From Rhodopseudomonas pseudopalustris (GTDB lineage: Bacteria; Pseudomonadota; Alphaproteobacteria; Rhizobiales; Xanthobacteraceae), in assembly GCF_900110435.1 (NCBI RefSeq), contig NZ_FODT01000016.1, positions 17,215 through 81,214 of the forward strand: a stretch of 64,000 nt of DNA, written 5' to 3'. The translations under genes and the position numbers were made by a program. Position 1 is the stretch's first letter, and the number at the start of each line of letters is the position of its first letter. Under the pieces are notes generated by a model. It saw nothing but the letters and a program-made list of their open reading frames with translations. It was not told the origin of the DNA and did no database searches. Below are positions 42,274 through 52,082 of this stretch, piece by piece.

Positions 42274-43230
42274 CTACAACCGTCGCAACGCCACCGAGTC
42301 CACCACGTGGTCGGCGCCCTTCTTCAGGATCAGCGTCGCGCGTGGTCGCGTCGGCAGGATGTTGTCCTCGAGATTGGCGAGGTTGGTGCGTTCCCAGATC
42401 GCGATCGCGGTCGCGGTCGCCTCTTCGTCGGACAACGGCGCGTAGCGGTGGAAGTACGACCGCGGATCGTGGAACGCGGTATCGCGCAGCGCCAGAAAGC
42501 GCCGGATGTACCAGTCGCGCAGCACCGGTTCGTCGGCGTCGATATAGACTGAGAAGTCGAAGAAGTCGGACACCACCGGCACCGCCTTGCCGTCGCGCGG
42601 CAGCCGGCCGGTCTGCAGCACGTTGACGCCTTCGACGATCAGAATATCGGGGCGATCCACCACCGCGAATTTGTTCGGCACGATGTCGTAGGTGAGATGC
42701 GAATAGATCGGCGCACGAACCTTGCGTCGGCCGGACTTGATATCGCTGAGAAAGGCGAGGAGCGCCGGCAGATCGTAGCTTTCCGGAAAGCCCTTCTTCT
42801 GCATCAGTCCGGCGCGCTCCAGCAACGCGTTGGGATGCAGAAAACCGTCGGTGGTGATGAGGTCGACCTTCGGCCGCGGTGACCAGCGCGCCAGCAACGC
42901 CTGAAGCACGCGGGCGGTGGTGGATTTGCCGACCGCGACCGAACCGGCGACGCCGATGATATACGGCATCTTGCGTTCGACCACGCCGAGGAAGCGGCGC
43001 TGCGCGTAGTACAGCTGCTGCATCGCGCCGACATGGATCGACAGCAGTCGCGACATCGGCAGATAGATTTCCTCGACCTCGGTGATGTCGAGCCGATCGT
43101 GCAGCGAACGCAGCGTCGAGACCTCGGCGAGATCGAGCGTCATCGGCGTATCCTGACGCAGATTGGCCCACTCCGACCGTGAGAACACCCGGTACGGGTT
43201 GTAGTGGTGCAGTTCCGACCTGGCATCCAT
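42274..43230 (-). CDS. coaA: Pantothenate kinase (type I, CoaA)
   Basis: CoaA catalyses the first committed step in coenzyme A synthesis. The 318-residue protein has Walker [44 protein letters not shown] and IVEGVNVLQ, which are typical CoaA motifs. It starts [18 protein letters not shown] at 43230. It is divergent from no close gene; hisE lies ~190 bases away on the same strand, upstream in transcription order. Confidence 0.97.
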   Translation of the reverse strand: MDARSELHHYNPYRVFSRSEWANLRQDTPMTLDLAEVSTLRSLHDRLDITEVEEIYLPMSRLLSIHVGAMQQLYYAQRRFLGVVERKMPYIIGVAGSVAVGKSTTARVLQALLARWSPRPKVDLITTDGFLHPNALLERAGLMQKKGFPESYDLPALLAFLSDIKSGRRKVRAPIYSHLTYDIVPNKFAVVDRPDILIVEGVNVLQTGRLPRDGKAVPVVSDFFDFSVYIDADEPVLRDWYIRRFLALRDTAFHDPRSYFHRYAPLSDEEATATAIAIWERTNLANLEDNILPTRPRATLILKKGADHVVDSVALRRL

Positions 43231-43373
43231 CGCGTGGTCCTCGCCTTGTTCCGTTGCCGGCTTTGTTTTTTGTTTTTGTTGCGGCCGCTGAGGCCGGTGA
43301 GCTTTCGCTCGAAAATTCTCGGGAGCTGGATGGCTTATCTTCGCATCGTCATCCAGCTCCGGCCTGTCGTCTG

Positions 43374-43419
43374 AGCATGATCGTCTCCGGAAACCGGTGC
43401 CGACTTGTCGGGATCATGC
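43374..43419. repeat. Dispersed palindromic repeat (gcatga...gatcatgc family)
   Basis: The element runs gcatgatcgtctccggaaac to gggatcatgc, with complementary ends. It lies in the 190-base gap between hisE and coaA, next to a second inverted repeat (GGAGCTGGATG 43322-43332 and CATCCAGCTCC 43350-43360). Confidence 0.65.
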
Positions 43420-43420
43420 C

Positions 43421-43744
43421 CTAATCGCGCTTGCGGGAGGCTTTTTCTTCGAGACCGGACATCGAGGTGCGCTGCCCCAGCGCCGCTTCGACCTCGTCGA
43501 GCTTCACGCCGCGCGCCTTCAGCAGCACCAGCATGTGAAACAGCACGTCGGCCGCTTCGGCAATGAGATGGCCGCGGTCGTTCTCGACCGTCGCGATCAC
43601 CAGCTCGACCGCCTCCTCGCCGAATTTCTTGGCGCAGTGCTCGGCGCCCTTGTCGAGCAGCTTCTTGGTGTAGGACGCCTCGCCGCCCGACGCGGCACGC
43701 GCGTCGATGGTGGCTGCGAGATCGTGAAGGGTGAAACGGGCCAT
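43421..43744 (-). CDS. hisE: Phosphoribosyl-ATP pyrophosphatase
   Basis: HisE catalyses the second step of histidine synthesis. The 107-residue protein starts MARFTLHDLAATIDARA and has the MazG-like helical core KKFGEEAVELVIATVENDR followed by EAADVLFHMLVLL. The longer open frame upstream reads through hisF sequence in another frame and is not coding. It is the last gene of the hisB..hisE cluster. Confidence 0.97.
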   Translation of the reverse strand: MARFTLHDLAATIDARAASGGEASYTKKLLDKGAEHCAKKFGEEAVELVIATVENDRGHLIAEAADVLFHMLVLLKARGVKLDEVEAALGQRTSMSGLEEKASRKRD

Positions 43745-43799
43745 ACTGATACTCTGCCGGTTATTCCGGTGCGAGACTACCGCCTCCACCGGCCCGAAT

Positions 43800-44567
43800 C
43801 TAGGGATCGAGCCGCATCGGCAAGCCGGCCCGCACCATATGATCCTTGGCCTCACGAATGGTGTATTCGCCGAAATGGAAAATCGAGGCGGCCAGCACCG
43901 CGGTGGCGTGGCCTTCCCGGATGCCGTCGACCAGATGATCGAGATCACCGACGCCGCCCGAAGCGATCACCGGGACCTGGACGCTGTCGGCGATCGCCCG
44001 GGTCAAGGGAATGTCGAAACCGGATCGGGTGCCGTCGCGGTCCATCGAGGTCAGAAGGATCTCGCCGGCGCCGAGCGACACCACCTCCTGCGCAAATTCG
44101 ATCGCGTCGATGCCGGTGCCCTTGCGGCCGCCATGGGTGAAGATTTCCCAGCGATCCCGGCCCGGCACCCGCTTGGCGTCGATCGCCACCACGATGCACT
44201 GGTCGCCGAACTTCTCCGCCGCTTCCTTGACGAATTCGCGCCGCGCCACCGCAGCGGAATTGATCGAGACCTTGTCGGCCCCGGAGCGCAGCAGCGTCTT
44301 GATATCATCGACGGTGCGCACGCCGCCGCCGACCGTCACCGGCATGAAGCAGGCCTCGGCGGTGCGGCGGACGACGTCGAGCATGATGCCGCGATTTTCG
44401 TGCGTGGCGGTGATGTCGAGGAAACACAGCTCGTCTGCGCCGGCGGCGTCATAGGCGATCGCCGCCTCGACCGGATCGCCGGCGTCGCGCAGATCGACGA
44501 AGTTGACGCCCTTGACGACGCGGCCGTCCTTGACGTCGAGGCAGGGAATGACGCGGACCTTGAACAT
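43800..44567 (-). CDS. hisF: Imidazole glycerol phosphate synthase cyclase subunit
   Basis: The 255-residue TIM barrel has the catalytic Asp in [17 protein letters not shown] (residue 11) and the second Asp in [15 protein letters not shown]. With HisH it converts PRFAR to IGP and AICAR. It is 55 bases from hisE and 7 bases from hisA on the same strand. Confidence 0.97.
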   Translation of the reverse strand: MFKVRVIPCLDVKDGRVVKGVNFVDLRDAGDPVEAAIAYDAAGADELCFLDITATHENRGIMLDVVRRTAEACFMPVTVGGGVRTVDDIKTLLRSGADKVSINSAAVARREFVKEAAEKFGDQCIVVAIDAKRVPGRDRWEIFTHGGRKGTGIDAIEFAQEVVSLGAGEILLTSMDRDGTRSGFDIPLTRAIADSVQVPVIASGGVGDLDHLVDGIREGHATAVLAASIFHFGEYTIREAKDHMVRAGLPMRLDP

Positions 44568-44574
44568 GCGAACC

Positions 44575-45312
44575 TCAAGCCGCCCTGGCGGCGTCGATCA
44601 GCGCCAGCGCCTCGGCCGGATCGAGCCGGCCGTCATACAGCGCCCGGCCGGCGATCGCGCCTTCGAGCTTTTTCGCGCGCGGCGATAGCAGCGCTTTGAC
44701 GTCGTCGATCGAGGCCAGCCCGCCGGAGGCGATCACCGGGATCGAGACCGCCTCGGCCAGTGCGATGGTCGCCTCCCAATTGATGCCCTTGAGCAGGCCG
44801 TCGCGGGCGATGTCGGTGAAGATGATGGCGGCGACGCCGGCGTCCTCGAAACGCTGCGCGATCTCCAGCGCGGTGACCTGCGAACTCTCCGCCCAGCCTT
44901 CGACCGCGACCTTGCCGTCGCGGGCGTCGAGCCCGACCGCGACCCGGCCGGGGAATTTCTTGGCGGCTTCCTTGACCAGCGCCGGATCGCGCACCGCGGC
45001 GGTGCCGATGATCACCCGGCTGATGCCCTTGGCGAGCCAGCCTTCGACCGTGTTCAGGTCGCGGATGCCGCCGCCGAGCTGCACCGGCATCGACACCACT
45101 TGCAGCATCGATTCGACCGCCTGCGCGTTGACCGGCTTGCCGGCGAAGGCGCCGTCGAGGTCGACGACATGCAAATATTGGAAGCCCTGCGCGGCGAAGC
45201 TCCTGGCCTGCGCGGCGGGGTCGAGGTTGAACACGGTGGCGCGCGCCATGTCGCCCTGTTCGAGCCGCACGCACTGGCCGTTCTTGAGATCGATCGCGGG
45301 AAAGAGAATCAT
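44575..45312 (-). CDS. hisA: ProFAR isomerase
   Basis: HisA isomerises ProFAR in histidine synthesis. The 245-residue TIM barrel starts [22 protein letters not shown] and contains [17 protein letters not shown] and [16 protein letters not shown]. The ATG at 45312 is preferred; an extension of three codons reaches 45321. A repeat-bearing gap of about 178 bases separates it from upstream hisH. Confidence 0.97.
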   Translation of the reverse strand: MILFPAIDLKNGQCVRLEQGDMARATVFNLDPAAQARSFAAQGFQYLHVVDLDGAFAGKPVNAQAVESMLQVVSMPVQLGGGIRDLNTVEGWLAKGISRVIIGTAAVRDPALVKEAAKKFPGRVAVGLDARDGKVAVEGWAESSQVTALEIAQRFEDAGVAAIIFTDIARDGLLKGINWEATIALAEAVSIPVIASGGLASIDDVKALLSPRAKKLEGAIAGRALYDGRLDPAEALALIDAARAA

Positions 45313-45331
45313 GACTGGCAACCTGTTCCGG

Positions 45332-45462
45332 CGTCATCCTGAGAGCCTGCCCCGGACTTGATCCGGGGTGTGCGCCACGCAAGCGCGGCGCCTCGAAGGC
45401 TGATCCGGTGTGCGCGGCCGCCCTTCGAGGCCGTTGCTTCGCGACGGCGCCTCAGGGTGACG
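45332..45462. repeat. Composite palindromic repeat within the his cluster
   Basis: The outer ends CGTCATCCTGAG and CTCAGGGTGACG are near-complementary. Inside is a CCCCGGAcTTGATCCGGGG hairpin (about 45351-45367) and GC-rich segments ending in cctcgaagg / cccttcgagg. It lies between hisH and hisA, so the his transcript may carry it or be split by it. Confidence 0.65.
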
Positions 45463-45490
45463 GCAGTGTCCTGATGAAGGCGGAAGCCCA

Positions 45491-46141
45491 TCACGGCTTC
45501 CACTTGAGAAAATTCGAGATCAGCGCCAGGCCGAAGCGCTGGCTTTTCTCGGGGTGAAACTGGGTGCCGATCGCGGTGTCGCGACCGACCACCGCGGTGA
45601 CCGGTCCGCCATAATCGGCGCGCGCCAGCACATCGCCCTCGCTTTGCGCCGCGAGGTGGAAGGAATGCACGAAATAGGCGTGCAGGCCGTTCGGCCCAAG
45701 CGGCAGCCGCTCCAGCACCGGATGCTCGCGCAGCACGTCGAGCGTATTCCAGCCCATATGCGGGATCTTCAGCTCTTCCTGGTTAGGCGTGATCTTGACG
45801 ACGTCGCCGGGAATCCAGTTCAGCCCGTCGGTGGTGACGTGCTCCTTGCCGCGGGTCGCCATCAACTGCATCCCGACGCAGATGCCGAAGAACGGCCGCG
45901 CCTTGACCCGCACCGTCTCGGTCAGCGCCTCGACCATGCCGTCGACCGCGTCGAGGCCCTTGCGGCAGTCGGCGAAGGCGCCGACGCCCGGCAGCACCAC
46001 CCGATCGGAGCGGAATACTTGTTCGGGATCGCGGGTGACGATGATCTTTTCCGGCACTTCCATGCTGCGCGCAGCGCGCTCGAACGCCTTCGCGGCCGAG
46101 TGCAGATTGCCGGAGCCATAGTCGATGATCGCGACGCTCAT
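45491..46141 (-). CDS. hisH: Imidazole glycerol phosphate synthase glutaminase subunit
   Basis: The 216-residue class-I glutamine amidotransferase has nucleophile Cys in GICVGMQLM, the oxyanion strand and the catalytic His-Glu in [10 protein letters not shown]. The start at 46141 ([16 protein letters not shown]) overlaps the stop of the upstream DUF2628 gene by 4 bases; the longer frame to 46660 is not coding. It supplies ammonia to HisF. Confidence 0.97.
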   Translation of the reverse strand: MSVAIIDYGSGNLHSAAKAFERAARSMEVPEKIIVTRDPEQVFRSDRVVLPGVGAFADCRKGLDAVDGMVEALTETVRVKARPFFGICVGMQLMATRGKEHVTTDGLNWIPGDVVKITPNQEELKIPHMGWNTLDVLREHPVLERLPLGPNGLHAYFVHSFHLAAQSEGDVLARADYGGPVTAVVGRDTAIGTQFHPEKSQRFGLALISNFLKWKP

Positions 46142-46656
46142 CGCGACGATCCCGGGTGCGGAAACGAGCCGACGATGTCGCCATAGATCGACGACGATGG
46201 CATCGGTACGCTGCGGGTCGGCGGCGGCGCGCCGCGATCCATCGGCAGCGAGAAGCTGACCGGATTCGACTGCCGGCTGGACCAGCGGTCGAAGAAGCGC
46301 CGCTCGGCGCCGGGAAGATCGTCGCCGACCACCACGTCGAGCTGGCGCCAGCCGCGACGCGACAACGTCCAGCGCCACAGGCTGGCGGCTTCGAGGCCGA
46401 GCAGCAGCGCCATCAGCAGCATCACGGCGAAGCGGGGACCGGCCCCGACGCGCAGCGCGGTCAGCGCAAACGTCACCGCGACAGCGACCACCAGATAACC
46501 GAACAGCGCCAGCCAGAGCCGTCGCGTCAGCAGCCACAGCGGCCCGAACACGAAGGCCCAGCCGTAGAACCCGTCGCGCACGAACACGAAACGATCCGGC
46601 GAGGCACGCCGCTCGTCGTCGACCGGCGGTGGCGCATGAACTGTAAAGACCGGCAT
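46138..46656 (-). CDS. DUF2628 membrane protein
   Basis: The 172-residue protein has [35 protein letters not shown], the DUF2628 core, with two or three hydrophobic helices between about residues 30 and 110, and a soluble C-terminal tail. It sits between hisB and hisH, overlapping the hisH start by 4 bases. This placement is common in Bradyrhizobiaceae, but its function is unknown and no direct link to histidine synthesis is evident. Confidence 0.85.
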   Translation of the reverse strand: MPVFTVHAPPPVDDERRASPDRFVFVRDGFYGWAFVFGPLWLLTRRLWLALFGYLVVAVAVTFALTALRVGAGPRFAVMLLMALLLGLEAASLWRWTLSRRGWRQLDVVVGDDLPGAERRFFDRWSSRQSNPVSFSLPMDRGAPPPTRSVPMPSSSIYGDIVGSFPHPGSSR

Positions 46657-46684
46657 TCAAACTTCTCCGCCGATGAACGGCCGG

Positions 46685-47278
46685 CTAGCCGCCGAGCTGA
46701 CCCTTGGTCGAGGGCACTTCGCCCGCCGCCTGCGGATCGATCGCCACCGCCGCGCGCAGCGCCCGCGCCAGACCCTTGAAGCAGGATTCCGCGATGTGGT
46801 GGCTGTTCTCGCCATATAGGGTTTCGACATGCAGAGTCACGCCCGCATTCATGGCGAAGGCCTGAAACCACTCGCGCACCAGCTCGGTGTCGAATTCGCC
46901 GATCTTGTCGCGCGGGAAATCCGCCTTGAACACCAGGAACGGACGCCCGGAGACGTCGATCACCACCCGCGTCAGGGTCTCGTCCATCGGCATCAGCATG
47001 CTGGCATAGCGGTTGATCCCCGCCATGTTGCCGAGCGCCTGCTTGACCGCCTGGCCGAGCGCAATGCCGACATCCTCGGTGGTGTGGTGGAAATCGACAT
47101 GCAGGTCGCCGACCGCCTTCACGGTGATGTCGATCCGGGAATGCTTGGCGAGCAGATCCAGCATATGGTCGAAGAAGCCGATCCCGGTCGCCGCATTGGA
47201 CACGCCGGCGCCGTCGAGATTGACGGTCACCTCGATGTCGGTCTCCTTGGTCTTGCGCTTGATCGTGGCGGTGCGCAT
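46685..47278 (-). CDS. hisB: Imidazoleglycerol-phosphate dehydratase
   Basis: The 197-residue monofunctional HisB has the metal-binding motifs [28 protein letters not shown] and [23 protein letters not shown]. It starts [17 protein letters not shown] at 47278 and is the first gene of the his run. It is divergent from hslV. Confidence 0.97.
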   Translation of the reverse strand: MRTATIKRKTKETDIEVTVNLDGAGVSNAATGIGFFDHMLDLLAKHSRIDITVKAVGDLHVDFHHTTEDVGIALGQAVKQALGNMAGINRYASMLMPMDETLTRVVIDVSGRPFLVFKADFPRDKIGEFDTELVREWFQAFAMNAGVTLHVETLYGENSHHIAESCFKGLARALRAAVAIDPQAAGEVPSTKGQLGG

Positions 47279-47460
47279 GAAGCGGACTCTCCGGTAAAAA
47301 ACGGCGTCCTTTTAACAGGCTAGTGACGCCTTCGCTACTGCGGGGGCCGCTGCAGCGCCCCGATCTTCGTCCTATGGTGACCGGTTTCCGGTCTTGCGCG
47401 CGCGGGCGATTTGCAACCGGGCGCGGCAGTGCCTAGATCAGCGCTCGCGAAAGGGTTCCT

Positions 47461-48042
47461 ATGAACATGTATTCCGCTTCGGGCGAAGGCTCGCCCCAAG
47501 GCTCGGCTCAGGTCTGGCACGGCACCACGATTCTCACCGTCCGCAAGGGCGGCAAGGTAGTGATCGGCGGCGACGGCCAGGTCTCGATCGGCCAGACCGT
47601 GATCAAGGCCAATGCCAAGAAGGTTCGCAAGCTCGGCAAGGGCGACGTGATCGGCGGCTTCGCGGGCGCCACCGCGGATGCCTTCACGCTGTTCGAGCGG
47701 CTCGAAGCCAAGCTCGAACAATATCCGGGTCAATTGACCCGCGCCGCGGTCGAGCTCGCCAAGGACTGGCGCACCGACCGCTATCTGCGGCGCCTGGAAG
47801 CGATGATGATCGTCGCCGACAAGGATGTCTCGCTGGTGCTGACCGGCACCGGCGACGTGCTCGAGCCCGAATACGGCGTGATGGCGATCGGTTCCGGTGG
47901 AAATTATGCGCTCGCCGCGGCGAGGGCGCTGGCCGACACCGACCAGGACGCCGAGACCATCGTCCGCAAGGCGCTCGATATCGCCGCCGACATCTGCGTC
48001 TACACCAACCGCAACCTGACGCTCGAGACGCTGTCCGCGTGA
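47461..48042 (+). CDS. hslV: HslV, peptidase subunit of the HslUV (ClpQY) protease
   Basis: The 193-residue protein has the catalytic Thr22 in [24 protein letters not shown], following a propeptide of about 21 residues. Most bacterial HslV is made with only an N-terminal Met before the Thr, while alphaproteobacterial enzymes often carry such propeptides. An in-frame ATG at 47467 gives a slightly shorter propeptide. It overlaps the downstream GNAT gene by 4 bases (GTGA). Confidence 0.96.
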   Translation: MNMYSASGEGSPQGSAQVWHGTTILTVRKGGKVVIGGDGQVSIGQTVIKANAKKVRKLGKGDVIGGFAGATADAFTLFERLEAKLEQYPGQLTRAAVELAKDWRTDRYLRRLEAMMIVADKDVSLVLTGTGDVLEPEYGVMAIGSGGNYALAAARALADTDQDAETIVRKALDIAADICVYTNRNLTLETLSA

Positions 48043-48524
48043 CCGGGACCTACCAGTTTCGTCCGTTTACTGCCGACGACCTGCCGCTGATGGCGAGCTG
48101 GCTGAAGCGGCCGCACATGGCCGAATGGTGGGGCGATCCCGAGGAGCAGCTCGCGGGGCTTCGGGAGGATCTCGATCAGCCGGCGATGGACCAGTATCTG
48201 GTGATCACGGGCGGGACGCCGTTCGCCTATATGCAGTGCTACCGGCTCACGGCCTGGAATGACGGCTTCGGCCCGCAGCCGGACGGCACCCGCGGCATCG
48301 ACCAATCGATTGGCGATCCCGAGATGATCAACCGCGGCCACGGCTCCGCTTTCATTCGCCAATTCACCGACGCCCTGCTGGCGGCCGGCACGCCGCGCAT
48401 CGTCACCGACCCGTCGCCCGGCAATGGCCGCGCGATTCGTTGTTACGAAAAAGCCGGCTTTCGCCGCGACCGCGTGGTCGACACCCCGGACGGCCCCGCT
48501 CTCCTGATGGTACAAGAAACATGA
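48039..48524 (+). CDS. GNAT acetyltransferase, AAC(6')-like
   Basis: The 161-residue protein starts at GTG 48039 in the hslV stop. It has the pattern [51 protein letters not shown] (acetyl-CoA loop) and [18 protein letters not shown], found in aminoglycoside 6'-acetyltransferase-like and siderophore-type GNATs. Resistance function is not implied. It is sandwiched between hslV and hslU with 4-base overlaps on both sides. Confidence 0.85.
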   Translation: MTGTYQFRPFTADDLPLMASWLKRPHMAEWWGDPEEQLAGLREDLDQPAMDQYLVITGGTPFAYMQCYRLTAWNDGFGPQPDGTRGIDQSIGDPEMINRGHGSAFIRQFTDALLAAGTPRIVTDPSPGNGRAIRCYEKAGFRRDRVVDTPDGPALLMVQET

Positions 48525-49822
48525 CCGACTTTTCTCCCCGCGAAATCGTTTCCGAACTCGACCGCTTCATCGTCGGCCAGGCCGACGCCAAGCGCGCGGT
48601 CGCCATCGCGCTGCGCAACCGCTGGCGGCGGCTGCAGCTCGAAGGCATTCTGCGCGAGGAAGTGCTGCCGAAGAACATCCTGATGATCGGCCCGACCGGC
48701 GTCGGCAAGACCGAGATCGCGCGGCGGCTGGCGAAGCTCGCCGGCGCGCCTTTCCTGAAGGTCGAGGCCACCAAATTCACCGAGGTCGGCTATGTCGGCC
48801 GCGACGTCGAGCAGATCATCCGCGATCTGGTCGAGGTGGCGATCGCGCAGGTGCGCGAGCGCAAGCGCAAGGACGTTCAGGCGCGCGCCCAGATCGCCGC
48901 CGAGGAGCGCGTGCTCGACGCGTTGGTCGGCCCGGGATCGAGCCCGGCGACGCGGGATTCGTTCCGCCGCAAGCTGCGCGCCGGCGATCTCAACGACAAG
49001 GAAATCGAGGTCGAGACCCAAGCGAGCAGCGGCTCGCCGATGTTCGAAATCCCCGGAATGCCCGGCGGCCAGATCGGCGCGATCTCGATCGGCGACATCT
49101 TCGGCAAGATGGGCGGGCGAACCAAGACGCGCAGGCTCACCGTTGCGGATTCGCACGACATCCTGATCAACGAGGAAGCCGACAAGCTGCTCGACAATGA
49201 TCAACTGGTGCAGGAAGCGATCAACGTCGTCGAGAACAACGGCATCGTGTTCCTCGACGAAATCGACAAGATCTGCGTGCGCGACGGCCGCAGCGGCGGC
49301 GAGGTCTCCCGCGAAGGCGTGCAGCGCGATCTGCTGCCGCTGATCGAAGGCACCACGGTCGCGACCAAGCACGGCGCAGTGAAGACTGAGCACATCCTGT
49401 TCATCGCCTCGGGCGCGTTCCACATCGCCAAGCCATCGGACCTGCTGCCGGAATTGCAGGGCCGGCTGCCGATCCGGGTCGAGCTCAACGCGTTGACGCG
49501 CGACGACATGCGCCGGATTCTCACCGAACCGGAAGCCTCGCTGATCAAGCAGTATATCGCGCTGCTGCAGACTGAAGGTGTCACGCTCGAATTCAGCGAC
49601 GACGCGATCGATGCGCTGGCTGACGTCGCGGTCGGCGTCAATTCCACCGTCGAGAACATCGGCGCGCGCCGGCTGCAGACGGTGATGGAACGGGTGCTCG
49701 ACGAAATCTCCTTCGTCGCGCCGGACCGGGGCGGCGAAACCATCCGGATCGACGCCGACTACGTGCAGAAGAACGTCGGCGATCTGGCCAAGAATACCGA
49801 TCTGAGCCGGTTCATCTTGTAG
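48521..49822 (+). CDS. hslU: HslU, ATPase subunit of the HslUV protease
   Basis: The 433-residue AAA+ protein starts [20 protein letters not shown], has Walker [10 protein letters not shown], Walker [10 protein letters not shown], the I domain (about residues 110-220) and the C-terminal [15 protein letters not shown] that docks into HslV. The ATG lies in the stop codon of the GNAT gene. Functionally it pairs with hslV two genes upstream. Confidence 0.97.
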   Translation: MTDFSPREIVSELDRFIVGQADAKRAVAIALRNRWRRLQLEGILREEVLPKNILMIGPTGVGKTEIARRLAKLAGAPFLKVEATKFTEVGYVGRDVEQIIRDLVEVAIAQVRERKRKDVQARAQIAAEERVLDALVGPGSSPATRDSFRRKLRAGDLNDKEIEVETQASSGSPMFEIPGMPGGQIGAISIGDIFGKMGGRTKTRRLTVADSHDILINEEADKLLDNDQLVQEAINVVENNGIVFLDEIDKICVRDGRSGGEVSREGVQRDLLPLIEGTTVATKHGAVKTEHILFIASGAFHIAKPSDLLPELQGRLPIRVELNALTRDDMRRILTEPEASLIKQYIALLQTEGVTLEFSDDAIDALADVAVGVNSTVENIGARRLQTVMERVLDEISFVAPDRGGETIRIDADYVQKNVGDLAKNTDLSRFIL

Positions 49823-49868
49823 GTGAGGCGGATCGCCCCGCCGAGCGCAAAGCGCTCCCCAAGTCATA

Positions 49869-49901
49869 GCGTCATCGCCCGGAATGACCGGGCGATGACG
49901 C
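49869..49901. terminator. Perfect 14-bp hairpin between convergent hslU and smr
   Basis: GCGTCATCGCCCGG-aatga-CCGGGCGATGACGC is a perfect stem with a 5-base loop, the core of the repeat family at 12651. It begins 47 bases after the hslU stop. The stem could terminate transcription from either side, but no T-run follows, so a REP role is equally possible. Confidence 0.5.
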
Positions 49902-49926
49902 GCCGGGATGTCGATGTGCCGGTGAA

Positions 49927-50523
49927 CTAACCGCGCGCCCTTCTCACCCGCACATACAGCGCGCCTTCTCCGCCGTGGCCGATATGGGCCTCGTCGAAGC
50001 CGACCACATAGGCGCGGAATTCAGGCAGGCTCAGCCAGAGCGGCACCTGACGGCGCAGCACGCCGCGTTCGGGATCACCGCCGAGCCTGCTGCCCTTGCC
50101 GGTGATCACCAGAACGAACGACAACCCGTCATGGCTCGCTCGCTGCAGAAAGCGCAGCAGCGCGTGATGCGCGCGGGACTGGGTCATGCCGTGCAGATCG
50201 ATCCGGGCGTCGATGTCTTTGCGGCCGCGCGACAGATGGGAGCGCTCGCGCCGGCCGAGCGACGCCAACGGCGGCGGGCTCATCGGCGTCGCGAGCTTGA
50301 CCGGGCGCTTGACCGGCTGCTGCGAACTCGGCGGCGTCTGCGGTTTTTCGGCGGGCGTGGCCGGTAGAGCGGTTGCGACGTCGATCCTGGTCAGGCGCGG
50401 GCGGCCGCGCAACGGCTTGACCTGTTTCGCCACGCTGTCCCACAGCGCGCGCTCCTCTTCGCTCAAGCTGCGTTTGCGGCGTGGGGTGGCGGGTGGATCG
50501 AGCGATGGCACGAAGCGCTTCAT
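49927..50523 (-). CDS. Smr-domain protein
   Basis: The 198-residue protein has a C-terminal Smr (small MutS-related) domain, with DARIDLHGMTQSRAHHALLRFL, FVLVITGKGSR and GEGALYVRVRR. The N-terminal half is basic and proline-rich. Such stand-alone Smr proteins are nickases or RNA-endonucleases in various bacteria. It follows mltA by 2 bases on the same strand, so it is probably in the same operon. Confidence 0.9.
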   Translation of the reverse strand: MKRFVPSLDPPATPRRKRSLSEEERALWDSVAKQVKPLRGRPRLTRIDVATALPATPAEKPQTPPSSQQPVKRPVKLATPMSPPPLASLGRRERSHLSRGRKDIDARIDLHGMTQSRAHHALLRFLQRASHDGLSFVLVITGKGSRLGGDPERGVLRRQVPLWLSLPEFRAYVVGFDEAHIGHGGEGALYVRVRRARG

Positions 50524-50525
50524 CG

Positions 50526-52082
50526 TCAGCGCGCGCGTCGATGATCATGATGCCGATGATGGCGGCGGTGGGCTCGCTTCGGCGCTGCGGCCGGCGCCGC
50601 ATTCGGCCGCGCCTGCGGCGTCGGAACAACCTCCGGCGCGCTTGTGGCGGACGGTGGCGTGCCGTTCGTCGCCGCGGTCGGCTCCGGGGGCTTGGCGTTA
50701 TCCGGAGCGGCGGGCTGGTCCTTGGCCGCCGGCGTTTGCGGAAACTGCTTGGCGATCTTCTTGGACGGGCGCGGCTCGGGCAGCGGCATGGTTCGGCCGC
50801 GCGCGACCGGATCAAGGCTGTTCGGCAGCAACATCACGAAGCGGATCGGGTGCCGCATCCGTCCCGCGATCGCGCCCGCTTCTGCGCCCGCGCCGAAATA
50901 CAAATCGGCCCGCGCCGGGCCGATGATCGCCGAGCCGGTGTCCTGCGCCACCATCAGGCGGCGGAACGGCGTCTTCGACTCGGGCGCCTCGATCGGCAAT
51001 TCGCCGGTGATGAAGAACGGCGTGCCGTAGACGTGCAACGCCTTGTCGACCGCGATCGAGCGGCCCGGCGTCAGCGGCACGCCTTGCGCGCCGATCGCCT
51101 CTTCGTCGTCCTTCAGCTTGACCTCGCGGAAGAACACATAGGACCGGTTCGCCCGCCGCAGCTCCTTGGCGCCGTCCGGATTGGCGTCCATCCATTCGCG
51201 GATGCGCTGCATCGACATCTGCTCTCTGGGGATGATGGCGCGATCGATCAGGATGCGGCCGACAGGCGTGTAGGGATAGCCGTTATGCGCGTCGTAATTG
51301 ATGCGGACGACGCTGCCGTCCTCGAGCTTGATGCGGGCCGAGCCCTGGATCTGCGAGAACAGCAGATCGGTCTGGCTTTTCAGCCAGCAGATCTCCAGCC
51401 CCCGCCCGGCGACGGCGCCGTCCTCGATCCCGGCGCGATCGTAATACGGCACCAGCTTGCGCCGGCCGATTTTGCGATACACCGGCCCGCCATTCGGCAG
51501 CGCGGCATCCTGCTTAGTGCCGCGGACGAACAGATTCGACGGGCGGCGATAGACCGGCACATTGTAGACATCGGTTTGCACGCGCGAGCCCTCGACCACC
51601 GGTTCATAGTAACCGGTGACGAACCCGGCCTCCTCGCCGACGCGCGAAATTTGCAGCGGCAGAAAATGCGTTTCAAAGAACGCGCGCGCTTTGGCGTTGT
51701 CTGACACGTCTGCGACGCGTGCGGCCTGGCAAGGCTCACCGAGCGACGCACCGAGCGGCTTGGTCTCGGCGACCGCGTTGCGCCGGGCGACGATCGGCCG
51801 GCAGCTCGCCTGGAAGGTCTTGAAGGCCGCGAGATGATCGTCGGTGTCCCAGCCGGCGACCTGATCCCAGCTGATTGGCGCATATTGGCTGCCGGGAATC
51901 TCAATCGGCCAAACCGGCTGCAGATGCCGTTTGTGGGCGGCGGAGTGATGGCTTTTCGAGTGATGATGCCGGTGCCCGGCTTCGACGGCGGCCGGAGCCA
52001 GCAGCAGGGCGGCGGCGATCACGCCGCGCGCCAGAGCGAAGCGTGATGCGCCGTGCGCGTTAGTGACCGCTTCCCGTGCCAA
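50526..52082 (-). CDS. Membrane-bound lytic transglycosylase MltA domain protein
   Basis: From TTG 52082 it has 518 residues: a signal peptide (FALARGVIAAALLLAPAAVEA), a His-rich segment, the MltA domain (FVTGYYEPVVEGSR; DGSVVRINYDAHNGYPYTPVGRILI), and the 3D/RlpA-like catalytic region VAQDTGSAIIGPARADLYFGAG containing the expected catalytic Asp. A long Pro/Ala-rich tail ends the protein. It cleaves peptidoglycan. The start is uncertain: TTG 52082 gives the best signal peptide, but the frame is open to ATG 52169, inside the upstream Tim44-like gene. Confidence 0.87.
   Translation of the reverse strand: MAREAVTNAHGASRFALARGVIAAALLLAPAAVEAGHRHHHSKSHHSAAHKRHLQPVWPIEIPGSQYAPISWDQVAGWDTDDHLAAFKTFQASCRPIVARRNAVAETKPLGASLGEPCQAARVADVSDNAKARAFFETHFLPLQISRVGEEAGFVTGYYEPVVEGSRVQTDVYNVPVYRRPSNLFVRGTKQDAALPNGGPVYRKIGRRKLVPYYDRAGIEDGAVAGRGLEICWLKSQTDLLFSQIQGSARIKLEDGSVVRINYDAHNGYPYTPVGRILIDRAIIPREQMSMQRIREWMDANPDGAKELRRANRSYVFFREVKLKDDEEAIGAQGVPLTPGRSIAVDKALHVYGTPFFITGELPIEAPESKTPFRRLMVAQDTGSAIIGPARADLYFGAGAEAGAIAGRMRHPIRFVMLLPNSLDPVARGRTMPLPEPRPSKKIAKQFPQTPAAKDQPAAPDNAKPPEPTAATNGTPPSATSAPEVVPTPQARPNAAPAAAPKRAHRRHHRHHDHRRAR

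Noticed and set aside
48039..48524. Aminoglycoside resistance gene
   Set aside because: Only fold-level resemblance to AAC(6'); chromosomal position within hslVU suggests a native role.
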